64,000 nt of DNA from an uncultured Collinsella sp. (GCA_900550185.1 URRN01000001.1:1-64000), one strand, 5' to 3'. Shown: positions 1 to 8,801, numbered from the stretch's first letter. The notes: generated from the sequence alone by a model not told the origin. Made by a program: numbers and translations.

Positions 1-81
1 CACTGGAACACGAGCCGGAGGCAGGTAAGATTGAAGGGCCTGACCCCGGAGGAGTACCGGAATCAGGCCCTTGCGGCCTAG
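1..81 (+). CDS. IS3-family transposase OrfB, C-terminal fragment
   Basis: This open frame enters from the left window edge and ends at TAG 79-81. Its 26 visible residues begin HWNTSRRQVRLKGL and continue TPEEYRN. They match the last residues of the OrfB at 23694-24498 (HWNTRRRQVRLKGL, TPEEFRN) almost position by position. This is the short tail after the DDE catalytic core of IS3-family integrases. The catalytic residues are not visible here, so activity cannot be judged. Confidence 0.75.
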   Translation, partial: HWNTSRRQVRLKGLTPEEYRNQALAA

Positions 82-119
82 TCGCTATTTAGGGCGTCCA
101 AGATTTGGGGCGCGGTTCA
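1..119 (+). mobile_element. Right end of an IS3-family element, cut by the window edge
   Basis: The first 119 bases match the 3' end of the IS3-family element at 20786-24538: the last 26 codons of its transposase, then a terminal repeat ending GCGGTTCA at 119. The reverse complement of the end (TGAACCGCGCCCC...CTTGGAC) resembles the inverted repeat of the other copy (TGTGAACTGCGCCCC...CTTGGAC). Several substitutions show it is a diverged sibling rather than an identical copy. The left part lies outside the window, so whether the element is complete is unknown. Confidence 0.75.
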
Positions 120-172
120 GCATCGATGCACGGGCCATTTTTTGTCTGCGAGCGGCAGGTGGCGTCAGCGTC

Positions 173-1933
173 TTATGCCTTGAGGTTTTCCTCGATCCAG
201 GCGACGGCACCCTTGGGATCCTTAGTGAGGTCGATGTACTGTTTGCCCTTGGGCGACAGCAGCGTGATGCCCAGGCGGTCGGTGTCGGCCTTCATCTCGT
301 TGTAATAGGTGCGAACCTGCGGAGCCAGGACGATGACGTTGTACTGGTCCATGATGGCGTAGTGGCTGCCGTAGGCACCGGCGTTGGCGGTAATGTCGAT
401 GCCCAGCTCGTCGGCGCCTTCCTTAAGCGCGTTGGCGAGCAGTGCAGAGGTGCCGGCGCCAGCGCACAGAACCAGAACCCTCAGATCCTTGCCCTTAAGG
501 GCGGACGGAGCTGCGGAGGCCTCAGTGGCAGAAGCGGTCTCGACAACAGGAGCCTCAACGGCGGGGGCGGCAGCGGTCTTGACGGCCTTGGTCTCCTCGG
601 CCTCTTCTTCGGCCAGGGTCTCGGCCTCCTGCTTGCACAGGACGTTGTCGTAGGCCTTGCAGAACGGGTAGTAGATCAAGAAGTCAACGACCAGCAGGAC
701 GACAACCAGGACCAGAGAGATCGGCTGGAAGTTGGTGTCGATGAAGGTGCCGATCGGTCCGGGGAGTGCCCACGGCATGGCATAGATAAAGCCGTTCATG
801 CCCAAAAAGTCGATGAAGAACTTACCAATGAGGACGTTGGCCACGGGGGCAAACAGGAACGGGATCAGGAAGTACGGGTTGAGGATGATGGGCGCGGCGA
901 ACAGCAGCGGCTCGTTGACGGCGAACATCACGGGTACGACAGAGGCTTTGCCGACGGCCTTGAGCTGCTTGGAGCGCATAAAGAGCAGGAAGATGATCGG
1001 GACAATGAACGTGGCGCCGGTGCCGCCGAGTTCGCCGATGTAGTTACCGAAGTTTTCGGTCAGGGCGAGGGCGGGGTGACCGCCGGCCTGCAGCGTGGCG
1101 AGGTTGGTGGTGATGTTGCCAAACAGCGCGGCGTTGAGGGCAGGCTTAACGACCGAGGGGCCGTGGATGCCCATGAACCAGAACAGCGGGATCATGAACC
1201 AGATGAGGGCGAGGCCGGCGTAGGAATCGGCAGCGGCGAACAGCGGGCTCACCAGCGTGGAGATGACGTTGGCAAACGGGACGGCCAAGCAGGTGCGGCA
1301 GATAACGTCGATGACGGCGACAAACAGGATGGAGAAGCTGAAGGCGAAGATGTCGCGGAAGTTCTGGGCGATGGCGCCGGGGACTTCTTTGGGCAGCTTG
1401 ATGGTGATGTCTCGCTTAATGCAGAAGGCATAGATGTTGACCGTGGCAAATGCGGCGACAAAGGAGCTCAGCAGGCCCTTGGTGCCCATGTTGTCGGTAA
1501 AGAACACCGAGACATCGGCGCCGTCGATCTTGGCACTCGTCTGGGTAACGGCCAAGATGAGCATGGCGCACATGGCGGCGACCATGGTGCTCGTGGCGTT
1601 GATGGCCTTGCCGGCAGGCATGCGGCGGTTCTTGGAGCCGGTCAGCGCGCTTGCGGTGGTGCCGGCGACCATGATGCCCACGACGCCCATCGTGAAGTTG
1701 TAAACCTTGTTGCAGAAGTTCACGACGTCGACGTTCCACCAGTCGGGCAGCGTAAAGCCGCCGACCGTGGCGACAACGCCCGGCAGGGTCGAAATAAGCA
1801 GGAAGACAGAAGAAGACAGGATGATGGGCATTGCTGCCAAAAAGCCGTCTTTAATGGCCTGAAGGTAGATGTTCTTAGAGACCTTGTCGAAGTACGGCTG
1901 ACCTTTCTCCAAGAACTTAACGATCGATTCCAT
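173..1933 (-). CDS. lacE: PTS lactose-family EIICB permease (cassette 1)
   Basis: A 586-residue membrane permease that imports and phosphorylates a beta-galactoside or beta-glucoside. Residues about 1-430 are the multi-span EIIC domain of the lactose/cellobiose family, with family landmarks GIHGPS and VNEPLLFAAP. An Ala/Glu-rich linker (about 435-478) joins it to a C-terminal EIIB domain whose phospho-acceptor is Cys490 in VLVLCAGAGTS. EIIC-EIIB fusion in this order is the LacE arrangement. It lies downstream of the GH1 gene at 2110-3558 on the same strand, with 176 bp between. No EIIA is adjacent; the only one seen is at 10052. The exact sugar is inferred from the lac and tagatose genes nearby. 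Confidence 0.88.
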   Translation of the reverse strand: MESIVKFLEKGQPYFDKVSKNIYLQAIKDGFLAAMPIILSSSVFLLISTLPGVVATVGGFTLPDWWNVDVVNFCNKVYNFTMGVVGIMVAGTTASALTGSKNRRMPAGKAINATSTMVAAMCAMLILAVTQTSAKIDGADVSVFFTDNMGTKGLLSSFVAAFATVNIYAFCIKRDITIKLPKEVPGAIAQNFRDIFAFSFSILFVAVIDVICRTCLAVPFANVISTLVSPLFAAADSYAGLALIWFMIPLFWFMGIHGPSVVKPALNAALFGNITTNLATLQAGGHPALALTENFGNYIGELGGTGATFIVPIIFLLFMRSKQLKAVGKASVVPVMFAVNEPLLFAAPIILNPYFLIPFLFAPVANVLIGKFFIDFLGMNGFIYAMPWALPGPIGTFIDTNFQPISLVLVVVLLVVDFLIYYPFCKAYDNVLCKQEAETLAEEEAEETKAVKTAAAPAVEAPVVETASATEASAAPSALKGKDLRVLVLCAGAGTSALLANALKEGADELGIDITANAGAYGSHYAIMDQYNVIVLAPQVRTYYNEMKADTDRLGITLLSPKGKQYIDLTKDPKGAVAWIEENLKA

Positions 1934-2046
1934 AGTTCACGCTCCTCTTTGCATGAAATCTTAATGGCATGGACGTTGAAAACCTATATGGTCTCCCGCT
2001 TGCTAAAAGCCCGGGTGCAGGCGGGGTCGGTCCCAGGGGGAGAGAG

Positions 2047-2083
2047 GGGAGCGGCTGGGTTTGTATCGCATAGGGCCGCTCCC
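2047..2083. other. Intercistronic hairpin between cassette 1 GH1 and PTS genes
   Basis: GGGAGCGGC at 2047-2055 pairs perfectly with GCCGCTCCC at 2075-2083. It lies between the GH1 stop (2110) and the PTS start (1933). There is no strong U-run on the minus strand, so it is more likely an RNA-processing or partial-attenuation stem than a full terminator. Confidence 0.4.
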
Positions 2084-2109
2084 TTCTCGGGGGAAAGCGA
2101 GGCGATGCG

Positions 2110-3558
2110 CTACTGCGCGTCCGCCATAGTGTCGGCGAGCTCCTTGTACCAGAGTGCCGACTGCTTGATGTAGCGTTTTTGCGTGTCGAAGTCGATGTAG
2201 AACAGGCCGTAGCGCTTGTTATAGCCGTTGGCCCACGAGAACTGGTCCTGCAGGCTCCAGATAAAGTAGCCCTGGACGTCGACGCCCTCGGCGCGCGCCT
2301 GGAGCACCTTCTCCATGTGCTGGTCGACAAAGTCGATGCGCTCGGGATCGGCGACGATGCCGTTTGCGCCGGGCTCGGGGTCCTTGTGGCCCAGGCCGTT
2401 TTCGGTGATATAGATGACGGGGAGGTTGGGATAGGTGGCGCTGATGTGCTTGAGCGTGTCGTAGAGGCCTTGCGGGTAGATGAGCCAATCCCAGTCGGTG
2501 GTGGGGATACCCGGCATATCGACCTGCTGCCCGACGCCCTTAAACTTAAAGCACGAGGTGCCCTTGTCTCCGGTGCCGTTAAAGCTGTTGGTGGACTCGC
2601 CATCGTAGGCGGCGATAAACGCCGACTGATAGTAGTTGAGGCCGAACATATCGTTGCGGGGCGCCGCCTTGGCGAGCTCCTCCATGTCGCTGTCCTCAAC
2701 CGTAAGTGTGGCGTTGTTGGCACGCAGAATCTCGTTGATGAGTGAGAGGGTGCGCGCGGAGTAGTGACCCAGGAAGGCGCCGTCCATGATGAAGTCGGTG
2801 TAGAAGGCGTTGTACAGGTCGGCGGCGTGCTGGTCGGCGGGCGAGTCGGTGGCAGGATATGCCGGCGTCAGGACGTTGACCATGCCAATGCGTCCGCCCA
2901 GGTGCTCGGTCTCGTCAAGATCCTTATACAGGTTGACGGCGCGGGCGTGGGCAACGAGCTCGTTGTGCTGGCTCTGGATGCCGCTCGTCACATCAAAGTG
3001 ATGGTTGGGCGGGAAGTTGCCTTGGATGTATTGGGAGTGCGAGAGGCTGATGAGCTCGTTGATGGTGAACCAATTCTTGACCTCGCGGAACTCGCGGAAG
3101 CAGAACTCGGCATAGCGCACATAGGCGTCGACGGTCTTGCGGTTGAGCCAGTCGCCCTGGTTGAACAGGGCGGCGGGGGAGTCAAAGTGATGCAGGGACA
3201 CATAGGGCTCGACGCCATACTTTTTGCAGCAGGCGAACAGCTCGTGGTAGTGCTTAACGCCCTCGGCGAGGGGTTCGGCATCGTCGCCGTTGGGGAAGAT
3301 GCGGGTCCAGGCGATGGACACACGAATGGCGTTGAGTCCATGCTCGGCAGAAAGGCGGATATCCTCCTCGTAGCGGTTGTAGAAATCACTGGCCGGGTCG
3401 GGCAAAAAGCGACCCTGGGCGACAAGGTAATCGTCCCACATGGTCTTACCCTTGCCTGCCACCTTCGTGGAACCTTCCGTTTGGTACGCGGCGGTTGCGG
3501 CGCCCCAAACAAAGCCCTTCGGCAGCTGCTGTACGCGGTTTAGCAAAGACATATGCAT
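2110..3558 (-). CDS. lacG: GH1 6-phospho-beta-galactosidase (cassette 1)
   Basis: A 482-residue GH1 enzyme predicted to hydrolyse the phosphorylated disaccharide delivered by the PTS. The acid/base is Glu168 (FTINEL) and the nucleophile Glu386 (YITENGLG). Near the C terminus, Ser441, Lys448 and Tyr450 (SWANGYNKRY) reproduce the S-x6-K-x-Y phosphate-binding set of LacG, which unphosphorylated-substrate GH1 enzymes lack. It is first in its transcription unit, before the EIICB gene. Two in-frame ATGs (3558 and 3552) follow a GAGAGG ribosome site, so the start may be two codons later. Tandem LacI-type operators lie about 115-150 bp upstream. Phospho-beta-glucosidase activity is the alternative. 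Confidence 0.85.
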   Translation of the reverse strand: MHMSLLNRVQQLPKGFVWGAATAAYQTEGSTKVAGKGKTMWDDYLVAQGRFLPDPASDFYNRYEEDIRLSAEHGLNAIRVSIAWTRIFPNGDDAEPLAEGVKHYHELFACCKKYGVEPYVSLHHFDSPAALFNQGDWLNRKTVDAYVRYAEFCFREFREVKNWFTINELISLSHSQYIQGNFPPNHHFDVTSGIQSQHNELVAHARAVNLYKDLDETEHLGGRIGMVNVLTPAYPATDSPADQHAADLYNAFYTDFIMDGAFLGHYSARTLSLINEILRANNATLTVEDSDMEELAKAAPRNDMFGLNYYQSAFIAAYDGESTNSFNGTGDKGTSCFKFKGVGQQVDMPGIPTTDWDWLIYPQGLYDTLKHISATYPNLPVIYITENGLGHKDPEPGANGIVADPERIDFVDQHMEKVLQARAEGVDVQGYFIWSLQDQFSWANGYNKRYGLFYIDFDTQKRYIKQSALWYKELADTMADAQ

Positions 3559-3672
3559 ACATCCTCTCGTCTCGCTGTTCGATATTGTGCGTTTGCGCTC
3601 AGGAGGCTCCCTGGTTAGCGTTCAGCGGTGAAAAAGCCCGATAAACACTATCTTAAAATGATTAGAACCAAA

Positions 3673-3710
3673 ATGAGCACGTGAACATTTGACAATGAGC
3701 ACGTTAACAT
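3673..3710 (+). promoter_or_regulatory. Tandem operators for LacI regulator 1
   Basis: Two copies, ATGAGCACGTGAACAT (3673-3688) and ATGAGCACGTTAACAT (3695-3710), are spaced 22 bp apart, two helical turns. They lie in the divergent region between the GH1 gene and the LacI gene, so they are likely bound by that LacI protein. A third copy is at 3827-3842. Confidence 0.7.
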
Positions 3711-3826
3711 CCGGCTGGGATGTATAGAAACAAAACAACTTCAAACAGCCGCGAACGGTTGTATTTGTTCGGTAAGCGGTTTTGATTGACAGAAGTTTTC
3801 ATGTTGTGGTATATGGCTCGGGTATC

Positions 3827-3842
3827 ATGAGCACGTTATCGA
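3827..3842 (+). promoter_or_regulatory. Third operator for LacI regulator 1
   Basis: ATGAGCACGTTATCGA matches the first ten bases of the operators at 3673 and 3695. It sits about 50 bp before the regulator's start codon, suggesting autoregulation or looping with the upstream pair. Confidence 0.55.
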
Positions 3843-3893
3843 TGTATGTACGATGCGCCATGGGCGCGGGGAATAGTTGGGAAGCAGGTTAGC

Positions 3894-4931
3894 GTGGAAG
3901 GCATGGCTCAGCAGACAAGGAATGGTCATTCGGCGAGCGCGGCAGAGGTTGCGGCGCTCGCTGGCGTGAGCCGCCAGACTGTGTCTCGCGTGGTCAACGG
4001 TATGCCCAACGTGACGGAAAAGACGCGCAAGCGTGTGCTGGCCGCCATGGAAGAGCTGGGCTTTCGTCCCAATTTTGCTGGAGCGGCGTTGCGCGGCGGG
4101 TCGTATCGTTCTATTGGCCTGTGCATGTACAACATCACACGTGTCGGTAACCTGGCGACGCTCGAGGGTATCATGCAAGCGGCGCGCGAGCACGATTTTG
4201 CCGTCACTATGATCGAGATGGGCGGCGACAAGCCCTATGCACTTGCCGATGCCTCGCGCCGCATGGTCGAGCGACCCGTCGACGGCATGATTCTCAACAT
4301 GAACCGCATGGCTCCCGATTTTGAGGAGTTTGTTCCCCAGCCGGGAGTGCGAACGGTCATCCTGTCCATGTATGCGCATCCGCGCTGCACGACGATCGAC
4401 TCCGACCAGTATGGTTCGTGCGAGCTGTTGACCAATTATCTGCTGGAACATGGTCACTCGAATATGCGGTTTGTGGCGGGTCCGGAAAACTCGATTTCCT
4501 CGCGTTTTCGTGAGGCCGGTTGGCGCGATACGCTGGGTCGTGCTCATGTCGATGCCGCTCCGATGCTGCGTGGCGATTGGAGTGCGGACAGTGGGTACGC
4601 CATGGGCGAGCGGATTGCGGCCGAGGTGCTTGCCGGCGGGTCGCAGACGCCGACTGCCGTGCTTGCGGCAAATGACCAGATGGCGCTGGGCGTTATCGCC
4701 GCGCTCGAGAACGCGGGCCTGTCCGTGCCCGACGACGTGAGCGTGGTTGGTATCGACGACGCACTCGAGGGACTTGTTCCTCACAATCGGCTGACGACGC
4801 TGCGATTTGATTTGCGCGGTGTCGGTAAGCTTGCGTTTGAGGCGGCGATTGGAGAGAGCTCGTCTATCGAGGCGATTCATGTGCCGAGTACGCTGGTCGA
4901 ACGCTCGACTGTTAGGGACATGCGGGGTTAG
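3894..4931 (+). CDS. LacI-family regulator 1 of the lac-type cassette
   Basis: A transcription factor of about 345 residues. Its N-terminal helix-turn-helix (AAEVAALAGVSRQTVSRVVNG) is followed by the hinge (FRPNFAGAAL) and a periplasmic-binding-protein-like sugar domain ending near VVGIDDALEG. It is divergent from the GH1-EIICB unit, and the intergenic operators fit local control. Specificity residues of the recognition helix (LacI positions 17-18) are Arg-Gln. Start choice is uncertain: GTG 3894 has AGCAGG five bases upstream, while ATG 3903 has its Shine-Dalgarno only one base away; an upstream ATG at 3846 lacks a ribosome site. The two paralogues at 8833 and 18422 are close relatives. Confidence 0.85.
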   Translation: MEGMAQQTRNGHSASAAEVAALAGVSRQTVSRVVNGMPNVTEKTRKRVLAAMEELGFRPNFAGAALRGGSYRSIGLCMYNITRVGNLATLEGIMQAAREHDFAVTMIEMGGDKPYALADASRRMVERPVDGMILNMNRMAPDFEEFVPQPGVRTVILSMYAHPRCTTIDSDQYGSCELLTNYLLEHGHSNMRFVAGPENSISSRFREAGWRDTLGRAHVDAAPMLRGDWSADSGYAMGERIAAEVLAGGSQTPTAVLAANDQMALGVIAALENAGLSVPDDVSVVGIDDALEGLVPHNRLTTLRFDLRGVGKLAFEAAIGESSSIEAIHVPSTLVERSTVRDMRG

Positions 4932-4941
4932 GTCCTACTCC

Positions 4942-5087
4942 GTTTGTCTCGATTTGTAACAGGTAGACGGTCAAAAGCGGGCTACGTGTTACAGATTTAG
5001 ATTCTTCGGAAAGAGCAATCCTGTTCGTCTCAATCTGTAACAGCTAGGACCAAAAAACTCGGCTAGATGTTACAGATCGAGACAAAC
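4942..5087. repeat. Double-hairpin intergenic repeat, copy 1
   Basis: Two consecutive stem-loops share arms of the type TCTCGATTTGTAACA / TGTTACAGATTTAGA and GTCTCAATCTGTAACA / TGTTACAGATCGAGAC. The outermost arms (GTTTGTCTCGAT at 4942, ATCGAGACAAAC at 5076) can also pair with one another. A second copy with the same double layout is at 36060-36198. It lies between convergent genes. Confidence 0.8.
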
Positions 5088-5115
5088 GGCCCCCAGGCCG
5101 AACAAAAACAAAAGA

Positions 5116-5151
5116 CCGGGGGCGGCGTGCCGTGTGACGTGCCGCCCCCGG
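5116..5151. terminator. Bidirectional terminator between lacI1 and cassette 2
   Basis: A perfect 11-bp stem (CCGGGGGCGGC at 5116 with GCCGCCCCCGG at 5141) lies between the convergent ends of the LacI gene (4931) and the second GH1 gene (5198). The A-rich run just left of it would be U-rich in minus-strand RNA. Confidence 0.7.
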
Positions 5152-5197
5152 CTGAGAAATGGGGACAGGTTATGTGGGCGGGCAACCCCGCCAGTCA

Positions 5198-6637
5198 CTA
5201 GTCCAGGCGACGGGTCTGTGCCACGTGCTTGTACCAGTAGGCGCTTGCCTTGGGCGTGCGCTTCTGGGTTTCAAAGTCAACGTAGAAGAAGCCGTAACGC
5301 TTGTTGTAGCCATTGGTCCAGGAGAACTGATCCTGCAGGCTCCACAGGAAGTAGCCGCCCACGTTGACGCCCACCTCCATGGCTTTGAGTAGCCAGCGCA
5401 GGTGCTGCTCGATGTAGTCGATGCGCGGCTGGTCGTCCACAAAACCATCTTTGTAGGGGTCCTTGTAGCCCATGCCGTTCTCGGTAATGAAGATCTGCTT
5501 GTAGTTGGGGTAGCGCTGCTTAATGTAGACGAGCAGATCGAACAGGCCCTCGGGATAGATGATCCAGTCCCAGTCGGTGGTGGGGATGCCAGGCTTGTTC
5601 ACATGCTCGCCAATGCCCTTGACGCGCCAACGGCCGGTGCCCTTCTCGCCCGTACCGTTGTGGTGCAGGTCGTTCTCGCCATCGTAAGCCTTCAAGAAAC
5701 GGCACTGGTAGTTGTTAACGCCCAGGTAGTCGTTGTAGAGCGCAGCCTCGCGCATAATCTCGAGGTCCTCGTCCAAGATCTCGATGGTGCCGCCCGAGAC
5801 GGCAGCCAGGCGGTTGGCGCACTCGAGGGTGTCGGGCGCGTAGTCGCCGCGGAAGGTGGCGTCGAGCAGGAACTGGTTCTGCAGCACGTGCTCGTTGTTG
5901 GCGGCCTTGATATCGGCGGGGTCGTTCTCGTTGAGCGGATACTTAAACTCCAGCGACTGGATGACGCCGATCTTGCCCTTAAAGCCGCCGTTGTGGAAGG
6001 CCAGGACTGCCTTGGCGTGGGCGAGCATCATGTTGTGTTCGCACTGGAAGGCCTCGGCCAAATGCGCCTTGACGCCACCGGGGAAGGTGCCCTCGATGTA
6101 GGTGTTGGAGGCGTCGGCCCAGATCTCGTTAAAAGTGAACCAATAGGTCACCTGGTCGGCGTACTCCTTAAAGCAGAAGGTGGCAAAGTCCACAAAGGCG
6201 TCGATGGTCTCGCGGTTGAGGAAGTCGCCCTTCTCAAAGAGGGAGAGCGGCGTGTCAAAGTGGTGCAGCGTGACGAACGGCTCGACGTGGTGCTTGTGGC
6301 ACTCGGCGAAGAGGTCGTGGTAGAACTGCACGCCCTCGGGGTTGATCTCGCCGGTGCCGTTGGGGAAGATGCGGCTCCAGGCGATGGAGAGGCGGATGCC
6401 GTTGATGCCGAACTCCTCGCACAGCTCCAGATCGACGGGGTACTGGTTGTAGAAGTCGGATGCGGGATCGGGGGAGAAGCGGCCCTGGGCCTCCAGGAAG
6501 TCGTCCCAGGCAACCTTGCCCTTACCGTGGGTGCGGGTCTCGCCCTCTACCTGGTAGGCAGCGGTGGCGCCGCCAAAGACAAAGTCCTCGGGAAACTGCG
6601 CGAGCGGGTTGGTGACGCTGGCGGGGTTAACGGACAT
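5198..6637 (-). CDS. lacG: GH1 6-phospho-beta-glycosidase (cassette 2)
   Basis: A 479-residue GH1 enzyme paralogous to the one at 2110. Catalytic residues are Glu171 (FTFNEI) and Glu386 (ITENGMG). The phospho-sugar-binding set Ser439, Lys446, Tyr448 (SWTNGYNKRY) is conserved, so a PTS-imported 6-phospho-beta-galactoside or glucoside is the likely substrate. It is downstream of its EIICB partner, the reverse of the order in cassette 1, with a hairpin between. The ribosome site before ATG 6637 is weak. Two paralogues suggest different beta-linked disaccharides, but the sequence alone does not say which. Confidence 0.83.
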   Translation of the reverse strand: MSVNPASVTNPLAQFPEDFVFGGATAAYQVEGETRTHGKGKVAWDDFLEAQGRFSPDPASDFYNQYPVDLELCEEFGINGIRLSIAWSRIFPNGTGEINPEGVQFYHDLFAECHKHHVEPFVTLHHFDTPLSLFEKGDFLNRETIDAFVDFATFCFKEYADQVTYWFTFNEIWADASNTYIEGTFPGGVKAHLAEAFQCEHNMMLAHAKAVLAFHNGGFKGKIGVIQSLEFKYPLNENDPADIKAANNEHVLQNQFLLDATFRGDYAPDTLECANRLAAVSGGTIEILDEDLEIMREAALYNDYLGVNNYQCRFLKAYDGENDLHHNGTGEKGTGRWRVKGIGEHVNKPGIPTTDWDWIIYPEGLFDLLVYIKQRYPNYKQIFITENGMGYKDPYKDGFVDDQPRIDYIEQHLRWLLKAMEVGVNVGGYFLWSLQDQFSWTNGYNKRYGFFYVDFETQKRTPKASAYWYKHVAQTRRLD

Positions 6638-6659
6638 GATGATCCAATCGTCTAAATCG

Positions 6660-6694
6660 AAGGGCCAGCCGGCTGATGTGGTCGGCTGGCCTTT
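6660..6694. other. Intercistronic stem-loop between EIICB and GH1 of cassette 2
   Basis: GGCCAGCC (6663-6670) pairs with GGCTGGCC (6684-6691), extended by weaker pairs to 6660 and 6694. In the minus-strand transcript it follows the EIICB stop and precedes the GH1 start. The downstream U-run is poor, so partial attenuation or transcript stabilisation is more likely than full termination. Confidence 0.55.
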
Positions 6695-6703
6695 ACGCGT
6701 TAC

Positions 6704-8476
6704 TTACTTCGAGAGCTGCTCGGAGACGAAGGCGAGAGACTTGTCGCCGTTCTGGGAGAGCTCGATGTACTGCTTGCCGCGGCAGGCGACGCACTTGTTG
6801 CCCACGCGCTCGCAGTCCTTCTGCAGGTCGGCGAGGTAGCTCGCGGCCTGCGGGGCCAGGACGACCAGGTCAAAGTCGGGAAGCATGTCCACGTGGTTGC
6901 CGTAGGCGTCGGCAGCGGTCTCCAGGTCGATACCGCGCTCCTTGGCGGCCTTGGCCAGTGCGTTGGCGAGCAGGCCCGAGGTGCCGCCGCCCTGGCAGAG
7001 CACGAGCACGCGCTTGCCATTGAGGTCGCTGGCGGTCGTGGCTTTGGCGGCGGGGACTGCGGCGGGGGCGGCGTCGGTCTTCACAGCCTCGGCAGCAGCG
7101 CCGTCGGCAACGCTCTTGGCATCGGCCTTGCCCTGGAAGGCGTCGTTGAGCTTGGCGGCCTTCTCGGCGTTCTTGGCGGCGAGCTCCTCCTGGGAGATCT
7201 CGGCCTCCTCGGCGCACTTCTGGGCGTCATAGGCACGGAAGAACGGATAGTACAGAAGGAAGTCGACGACCAGGATGATGGCGAGCATCACGAAGGCGAG
7301 CGGCTGGAAGCCCAGACCCATGATGGTGCCGATGGGGCCGGGGACGGTCCAGGGCAGGGTGTACATAAAGCCGTTCATGCCCAGGAAGTCGATAAAGATC
7401 TTGAGGATCCAGATGTTGGCGATCGGGGCAAAGACAAATGGGACAAAGAAGACGGGGTTGAGCACGATGGGCGCGGCGAACAGCAGCGGCTCGTTGACGG
7501 CGAAGCAGACCGGGACGATGGAGGCCTTGCCGACGGCGCGCATCTCCTGAGACTTGGCCAGGAAGCAGAACATAAAGACGAGGACGAGCGTGGCGCCGGT
7601 GCCGCCCATGCAGACGACGAAGTACTGGGCACCCTGCGTCAGGACAGCGGAGGCGTGCTGGCCGGCCTGGTAAGCAGCCAGGTTGTCGGTCATGTTGGCA
7701 ACGAGGGCGGCGGCGATGGCAGGCTCGACGATCGAGGGGCCGTGGACGCCCACGAACCAGAAAAGGCTCATGGCACCGTAGATCACAGCGAGGCCGATGT
7801 AGCCGTCGGCGGCGGTGAACAGGGGCTGGAACACCTGGATGACACCCTGGGCAAAGCAGAAGCCAAAGGCACCGCGGAAGACGATGTCAAAGACCCAGAA
7901 GACGGTGATGCAGACGGAGAAGGGGATGATGTCCTTAAAGGTCTGCGAAATGTTGGGCGGAACCTGCTCGGGCATCTTGACGGTGATGTTGCGCTTAATA
8001 AAGAACTTGTAGATGATGCCGGTCACAAACGCAGCGATGAAGGCGGTCAGCAGGCCCTTGGAGCCAAGGTAGGTGGTGTTGAAGCCGCTGGCGGCATCCG
8101 TGGCGATCGTGTCGCTCGAGAGCAGCAGGAAGCCGATGATGGCCGCGCACATGCAGGAGATGAAGTTGATCTGGTTGTTCTTGGGCAGATCGCGGTTTTG
8201 AGCGTCGGCGAAGTGCTTGGCGGTGGTGGCGGCGCAGGCGATGGCCAGGATGCCCATGGAGTAGTTGTAGCACTTCCACAGGGCGTTGTTGATGTCATCG
8301 GGCCAGTAGAAACCCCAGATGTTGGGGACCGAGGCTACCAGGCAGAAGATGGACGAGAAGATGATGATGGGGATGACGGAGATAAAGCCGTCGCGAATCG
8401 CCTTGAGGTACTTGTTGCGGGCGATCGCGTTGAAAAGGGGCTGGCCCTTTTCGATGGTGGCGATGAGTTGCTCCAT
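6704..8476 (-). CDS. lacE: PTS lactose-family EIICB permease (cassette 2)
   Basis: A 590-residue EIIC-EIIB fusion paralogous to the one at 173. The EIIC part has GVHGPS and VNEPLLFAAP. A long Ala/Lys/Glu linker (about 430-485) leads to EIIB, with the phospho-acceptor Cys494 in VLVLCQGGGTS. It is the first gene of its unit, and LacI-type operators lie at 8536 and 8657 between it and the divergent regulator at 8833. Like cassette 1 it lacks an adjacent EIIA on its own strand, but a single EIIA gene lies beyond the regulator at 10052. Confidence 0.88.
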   Translation of the reverse strand: MEQLIATIEKGQPLFNAIARNKYLKAIRDGFISVIPIIIFSSIFCLVASVPNIWGFYWPDDINNALWKCYNYSMGILAIACAATTAKHFADAQNRDLPKNNQINFISCMCAAIIGFLLLSSDTIATDAASGFNTTYLGSKGLLTAFIAAFVTGIIYKFFIKRNITVKMPEQVPPNISQTFKDIIPFSVCITVFWVFDIVFRGAFGFCFAQGVIQVFQPLFTAADGYIGLAVIYGAMSLFWFVGVHGPSIVEPAIAAALVANMTDNLAAYQAGQHASAVLTQGAQYFVVCMGGTGATLVLVFMFCFLAKSQEMRAVGKASIVPVCFAVNEPLLFAAPIVLNPVFFVPFVFAPIANIWILKIFIDFLGMNGFMYTLPWTVPGPIGTIMGLGFQPLAFVMLAIILVVDFLLYYPFFRAYDAQKCAEEAEISQEELAAKNAEKAAKLNDAFQGKADAKSVADGAAAEAVKTDAAPAAVPAAKATTASDLNGKRVLVLCQGGGTSGLLANALAKAAKERGIDLETAADAYGNHVDMLPDFDLVVLAPQAASYLADLQKDCERVGNKCVACRGKQYIELSQNGDKSLAFVSEQLSK

Positions 8477-8535
8477 GCAAAGCTCCTAAGAGTCGGTGGG
8501 TTAGCAACGATGGTAACTTTTGGATGCTGTTTGCC

Positions 8536-8557
8536 AAAATGTTGACGTTGCCATTTT
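8536..8557 (-). promoter_or_regulatory. Operator for LacI regulator 2, copy 1
   Basis: Read on the minus strand this is AATGGCAACGTCAACATT, 59 bp before the EIICB start. It matches the copies at 8657 and 8802 and is the probable repression site of cassette 2. Confidence 0.65.
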
Positions 8558-8656
8558 GCGACACAAAAAAAGACGCGAACCGGTGGCCCCTGTGCCTGTG
8601 GACCGTCGGTTCCTTGCGCGTAAACGTCCGAGCCGCCCGGTGGCTCTATGTTTGCA

Positions 8657-8676
8657 CAATGGCAACGTTAACATTT
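8657..8676 (+). promoter_or_regulatory. Operator for LacI regulator 2, copy 2
   Basis: CAATGGCAACGTTAACATTT shares the ACGTTAACAT half with the operators of regulators 1 and 3 but has ATGGCA in place of ATGAGC or ATGAGT. Confidence 0.65.
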
Positions 8677-8801
8677 GGACGACAAAAGCCGTTCGGGGGC
8701 GCGGAATTGTCGGTGAACGGTAGGTTTTGGGTGGTAAGCGTATGGCGGGGGAGGCGTTGGATATACTTGGAGACGTTCATTTTGTCTGTTGGGATGCCCG
8801 C

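Noticed and set aside
71..2173. 700-residue plus-strand open frame opposite the first EIICB gene
   Set aside because: It has a low-complexity Gly/Asp/Val-rich translation with no domain. The opposite frame encodes an obvious PTS permease, so this is a shadow of high-GC coding.
5402..8545. Long plus-strand frames over cassette 2 (5402-6655, 6893-8545)
   Set aside because: These are antisense shadows of GH1 and EIICB genes. Their translations are repetitive Val/Gly/Asp/Leu chains.
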